DNA of 7,943 nt from BM509 sp036396915. Lineage in GTDB: Bacteria > Desulfobacterota > Desulfuromonadia > Desulfuromonadales > Geopsychrobacteraceae. The notes beneath the pieces were generated by a model, which worked only from the letters and a program-made list of their open reading frames with translations, ran no database searches and was not told where the DNA came from. The translations under genes were made by a program, and so were the position numbers. The first letter of the stretch is position 1. The number at the start of each line of letters is the position of its first letter. Of the stretch, positions 5,028 through 7,943 are shown in pieces. The stretch spans positions 1 through 7,943 of the forward strand of contig DASWJX010000068.1 of assembly GCA_036396915.1 (NCBI GenBank). Direction: 5' to 3'.

Positions 5028-6437
5028 ATGACGCCGACAGAAGTAGTCAAGTTTGCTGAAGACAATGACGTAAAGTTTGTTGATTTTAAATTCCTCGACT
5101 TTGTCGGGATTTGGCAGCACTTTACCACTCCGATCTGTGAATTCAGCGAAGAGACGTTTGACGAGGGGATCGGTTTCGACGGTTCCTCGATCCGCGGCTG
5201 GCAGCCGATCCATAACTCGGACATGCTGATCATGCCCGATCCGGCCACTGCCAAGATCGACCCGTTCATTGAAATGACCACCCTGAGCCTGATCTGCAAT
5301 ATCATCGATCCGATCACCCGCGAAGGCTACACCCGCGACCCGCGCTTCATCGCCGAGAAGGCTGAAGCCTATCTGAAATCGACCGGTATCGCCGATACCG
5401 CTTACTTCGGTCCCGAGCCCGAGTGTTTCGTCTTTGACGACGTTCGTTATGCCTCTTCGACCAACGAGTCTTTCTACTCGGTCGACTCCGTTGAGGGGAT
5501 CTGGAACACCGGCCGTGAAGAATTCCCCAACCTCGGCTACAAGCCGCGTCACAAGGAAGGGTACTTCCCCTGCGCTCCGACCGACAGCATGGTCGACCTG
5601 CGTAACGAGATGATGACCGTGCTGCAGGAGGCCGGTCTGCATATCGAGTGCGGTCACCACGAAGTCGCCACCGGCGGTCAGATTGAAATCGACATGCGCT
5701 TCGACAGCCTGCTGAGCATGGGCGATAACCTGCAGTGGTTCAAGTACATCATCAAGAATGTTGCTTTCCGCAACGGGAAAACCGTCACCTTCATGCCCAA
5801 GCCGATCTACAACGACAACGGTTCCGGTATGCACTGTCACCAGTCCCTGTGGAAAGACGGCAAGAATCTGTTTGCCGGCGACGGCTACGGCGGCCTGTCC
5901 AAGATGGCCATGTACTATATCGGCGGGATCATGAAGCACGCCAAGGCCCTCTGTGCGTTTACCAACCCGACCACCAACAGCTACAAACGTCTGGTGCCCG
6001 GCTTCGAAGCTCCGGTCAACCTGGCCTATTCCAACCGTAACCGCTCCGCTTCCCTGCGGATTCCGGTCACCAATAACGACAAAGCCAAGCGGGTCGAGTA
6101 CCGCACTCCCGATGCTTCCGCCAACGGCTACCTGGCCTTTGCCGCTCAGCTGATGGCCGGTCTGGACGGTATCGAGAACAAGATCGATCCGGGCCAGCCT
6201 CTCGACAAGGACATCTACGGGCTGTCTCCCGAAGAGCTCAAGGATATCCCGACGGTTGCTTCATCGCTCGAAGACGCTCTCGACAATCTCGCGAAGGACC
6301 ATGAGTTCCTGCTCAAGGGTGACGTTTTCACTGAAGACGTTATCGACATGTGGATCAGCTACAAACGTGCTGCCGAGGTCGATCCGGTGCGGATGCGCCC
6401 CTGTCCTGAAGAATTCGCCCTCTACTTCGACTGCTAG
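5028..6437 (+). CDS. glnA: Glutamine synthetase type I, adenylylation-regulated (GSI-beta)
   Basis: Glutamine synthetase joins ammonia and glutamate with ATP to form glutamine; it is a cytosolic dodecamer. From the ATG at 5028 it has 469 residues, the same as E. coli GlnA, and key residues keep E. coli-like numbering. These are the DGSSIRGW loop at 51-58; metal-binding glutamates E130 and E132 in GPEPECF; H269 in SGMHCHQSLW; the flexible-loop glutamate E327 in PGFEAP; SNRNRSASLRIP for ATP and phosphate; and Tyr397 in KDIYGLSPEE. Tyr397 aligns with the E. coli adenylylation site, so activity is probably switched off by GlnE under PII control. It follows glnB by 58 bases; a small AT-rich hairpin (4988-5002) lies between, without a T-run. 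A strong terminator follows 20 bases after the stop. Nothing in the gene looks damaged. Confidence 0.98.
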   Translation: MTPTEVVKFAEDNDVKFVDFKFLDFVGIWQHFTTPICEFSEETFDEGIGFDGSSIRGWQPIHNSDMLIMPDPATAKIDPFIEMTTLSLICNIIDPITREGYTRDPRFIAEKAEAYLKSTGIADTAYFGPEPECFVFDDVRYASSTNESFYSVDSVEGIWNTGREEFPNLGYKPRHKEGYFPCAPTDSMVDLRNEMMTVLQEAGLHIECGHHEVATGGQIEIDMRFDSLLSMGDNLQWFKYIIKNVAFRNGKTVTFMPKPIYNDNGSGMHCHQSLWKDGKNLFAGDGYGGLSKMAMYYIGGIMKHAKALCAFTNPTTNSYKRLVPGFEAPVNLAYSNRNRSASLRIPVTNNDKAKRVEYRTPDASANGYLAFAAQLMAGLDGIENKIDPGQPLDKDIYGLSPEELKDIPTVASSLEDALDNLAKDHEFLLKGDVFTEDVIDMWISYKRAAEVDPVRMRPCPEEFALYFDC

Positions 6438-6456
6438 TCGGAGCAGTGTCCAACGC

Positions 6457-6488
6457 AAACAGCCCCCGGCAGCCGCCGGGGGCTGTTT
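6457..6488 (+). terminator. Rho-independent terminator after glnA
   Basis: A perfect 14-bp GC-rich stem (6457-6470 with 6475-6488; AAACAGCCCCCGGC and its complement) has a 4-base loop. The T-run after the stem is short (TTT within the arm, then CAAT), but the stem is very stable. It ends the glnB-glnA unit. Confidence 0.8.
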
Positions 6489-6500
6489 CAATAAAAACCC

Positions 6501-6528
6501 TTGTTTTTTAATGAAATACCTGTATAGT
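6501..6528 (+). promoter_or_regulatory. Candidate sigma-70 promoter in the glnA-helicase gap
   Basis: TTGTTT (6501-6506), a 16-base spacer and TATAGT (6523-6528, five of six to consensus) form a plausible promoter just after the glnA terminator. Transcription would start near 6535, giving a leader of about 350 bases before the helicase gene. The -35 box matches only in its TTG. Confidence 0.45.
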
Positions 6529-6534
6529 GTCCGA

Positions 6535-6888
6535 CGTTCTGGTTAACGTACCAGCGGAACATCCCCTTCGGACAGCTGGCACATGTGTGCTGTTCCCGCT
6601 TTATCGATCTCTGACCCCGCCCTGACCCGGCAGCTCTTCAGGTTGGCGACGATACGTTAGTTTGCTTCCATAATTCTCCAGTGGATTCAGATTTAAGCCA
6701 AAATAGGTGCCTGTACCGGATGTCCGGTGCCGCGCCAACCTGATGTGCACCGGCCGTTCATTTTTGGGACATCTGTTTGTTCCTGCGTCCGTCACAACGA
6801 CTTCTTCTCTGTTCTGCCGCGGAACTGCAAGCCGACCCTGGTCTGCTGCTGACCTTCCGTGGCGTGAAGCGGAGACAAAGGAACAGCA
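6535..6888 (+). other. Long structured leader or non-coding RNA region before the helicase gene
   Basis: The 400 bases from 6489 to 6888 hold no convincing gene on either strand. They contain several inverted repeats. AGCGGAACA (6553-6561) pairs with TGTTCCCGCT (6591-6600) with one bulge. TCAGGTTGGCG (6638-6648) pairs perfectly over 11 bp with CGCCAACCTGA (6733-6743), with CCGG/CCGG (6627-6630, 6750-6753) extending it across an internal loop. ACCGG/CCGGT (6715-6719, 6724-6728) forms a small hairpin within. Helicase genes of cold-induced type often have long structured leaders, so a regulatory 5' UTR is the first guess; a separate RNA is the alternative. I do not recognise 6S RNA, tmRNA, RNase P or SRP RNA here. 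Confidence 0.4.
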
Positions 6889-7943
6889 ATGTCATTTGCA
6901 GAACTCCAGCTCCATCCCCCGATCCTCAAAGCGATTCATGAATGTGGTTACACCACACCGACCCCGATTCAGCAGCAGGCGATCCCCGCCGCCATGGACG
7001 GCAAGGACCTGATTGCCAGCGCCCAGACCGGCACCGGGAAAACCGCCGCCTTCATGTTGCCGGTTCTCCAGAAACTCTACACCAGTGTGAAAAACCCCAA
7101 GGGCGCGCCGCGGGTCCTGGTTTTGACCCCGACCCGAGAACTGGCCGGTCAGGTCACCGAGGCGACCCGTACGTACGGCAAGTATATGAATTTTCGCAGC
7201 ACTTTTATCCTCGGCGGCATGCCCTACCGCAATCAATTTCGCGATCTGTCCAAGCCGATCGACCTGGTGGTCGGCACCCCCGGTCGCCTGCTCGACCATG
7301 TTCAGCGCGGCAGCCTCGATCTGTCCTGTATCGAGATCCTGATCCTGGATGAAGCCGACCGGATGCTCGATATGGGTTTTCAGGAGGATATGGAGAAGAT
7401 TATCGGCAAAACCCCGGCGAACCGGCAGACCCTGTTTTTTACCGCGACCATGGACAATGCCATGGCGAAACTGGCCGGCAAGATGCTGAAAAATCCGCTG
7501 CGGATCGACATCGCCGGAAAAAAGAATACCCTCGACAGCATAGAGCAGCGCCTGCATGTGACCGACAGCCTGAGACATAAACAGCAGTTGCTGGAACATC
7601 TGGCGCAGGATGAAACGCTGACCCAGGCGATCGTCTTTTCCGCCACCAAAAGGGATGCCGACAGTTTGGCCAAGGAATTGACCAGCAACGGCCACAATGC
7701 AGCGGCCATGCATGGCGACATGAACCAGAGCGCGCGTAACCGGACCTTGCGCAGGTTGCGCGAAGGGCGGGTTCGGCTGCTGGTTGCCACCGATGTTGCG
7801 GCCCGCGGCCTCGATATCCAGGGGATCAGCCACGTGATCAACTTTGATCTGCCGCAGTCGGCCGAAGATTATGTGCACCGGATCGGCCGCACCGGTCGGG
7901 CCGGAGCGACCGGCATCGCGATCTCTTTCGCATCACGGGCCGA
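6889..7943 (+). CDS. DEAD-box ATP-dependent RNA helicase, RhlE-like (3' end outside window)
   Basis: This helicase remodels RNA duplexes using ATP; bacterial relatives act in ribosome assembly, RNA decay and cold growth. The frame is open from the ATG at 6889 to the window edge (351 codons). AAAGGA lies 6 bases upstream. The motifs run in order: Q motif GYTTPTPIQQQAIP (about 21-34); motif I AQTGTGKT with K51; Ia PTRELA (81-86); Ib TPGR; motif II DEAD (154-157); motif III as TAT (185-187) instead of the usual SAT; IVFSATK (motif IV region); V ATDVAARGLDI (from 300); VI HRIGRTGR (330-337). Both RecA-like domains are therefore essentially complete, and only the end of domain 2 and any basic C-terminal tail are missing. 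RhlE is the closest type I can name from the N-terminal pattern. RhlB-, DeaD- or SrmB-like identity cannot be excluded without the tail. Confidence 0.95.
   Translation, partial: MSFAELQLHPPILKAIHECGYTTPTPIQQQAIPAAMDGKDLIASAQTGTGKTAAFMLPVLQKLYTSVKNPKGAPRVLVLTPTRELAGQVTEATRTYGKYMNFRSTFILGGMPYRNQFRDLSKPIDLVVGTPGRLLDHVQRGSLDLSCIEILILDEADRMLDMGFQEDMEKIIGKTPANRQTLFFTATMDNAMAKLAGKMLKNPLRIDIAGKKNTLDSIEQRLHVTDSLRHKQQLLEHLAQDETLTQAIVFSATKRDADSLAKELTSNGHNAAAMHGDMNQSARNRTLRRLREGRVRLLVATDVAARGLDIQGISHVINFDLPQSAEDYVHRIGRTGRAGATGIAISFASRA

Noticed and set aside
6601..6795. 64-codon minus-strand frame in the glnA-helicase gap
   Set aside because: No ribosome-binding site or motif, and it lies across the long-range stem; more likely structure than protein.
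6892..7878. Long minus-strand open frame (328 codons) opposite the helicase
   Set aside because: It mirrors the helicase codons; the + strand shows all helicase motifs in order, and the minus-strand product has no recognisable features.

Overview
The window looks like an ordinary chromosomal stretch from a GC-rich, Gram-negative bacterium. The best guess is a deltaproteobacterium of the Desulfuromonas/Geobacter/Pelobacter kind. That guess rests on the adenylylation-type glutamine synthetase next to a GlnB-type PII gene, a -24/-12 (sigma-54) promoter, an iron-sulfur RlmD-type methyltransferase, and a palindromic intergenic element of a style I associate with that group. The taxonomic call is inference, not proof. 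All convincing genes are on the + strand. I see no phage, transposase, tRNA, rRNA or CRISPR.

Layout: (1) 2-241, the 3' end of msrA (methionine sulfoxide reductase), closed by a strong hairpin terminator at 389-426. (2) 538-939, a short cysteine-rich protein of unknown function. (3) 1013-2780, a two-gene unit: an Lrp/AsnC regulator with a near-consensus promoter whose -10 box lies inside an inverted repeat, then a divergent diaminopimelate-decarboxylase-like PLP enzyme 31 bases downstream. (4) 2787-2940, a long imperfect palindrome that looks like a dispersed intergenic element. (5) 2950-4245, a 23S rRNA uracil-C5 methyltransferase with all catalytic and cluster residues. (6) 4246-4630, a 385-base gap with competing hairpins and a good sigma-54 promoter. 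(7) 4631-6437, the glnB-glnA nitrogen unit, followed by a terminator at 6457-6488. (8) 6489-6888, a 400-base gap with a plausible promoter and long-range base pairing. (9) 6889 to the end, a DEAD-box RNA helicase cut by the window edge.

How the parts work together: glnB and glnA form the core nitrogen-assimilation pair. PII senses 2-oxoglutarate, ATP/ADP and uridylylation. Glutamine synthetase makes glutamine and carries the Tyr397 adenylylation site. The sigma-54 site fits nitrogen-responsive control. The Lrp/PLP pair is probably a self-regulated amino-acid metabolism unit. RlmD and the helicase both act on ribosomal or other RNA but appear to be separate transcription units.

Nothing here proves a new multi-gene system. 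The most interesting items are non-coding or fine-scale: the operator/promoter overlap at the Lrp gene, the altered cofactor-site residues in the PLP enzyme, the palindromic element at 2794-2902, and the structured gaps before glnB and before the helicase.
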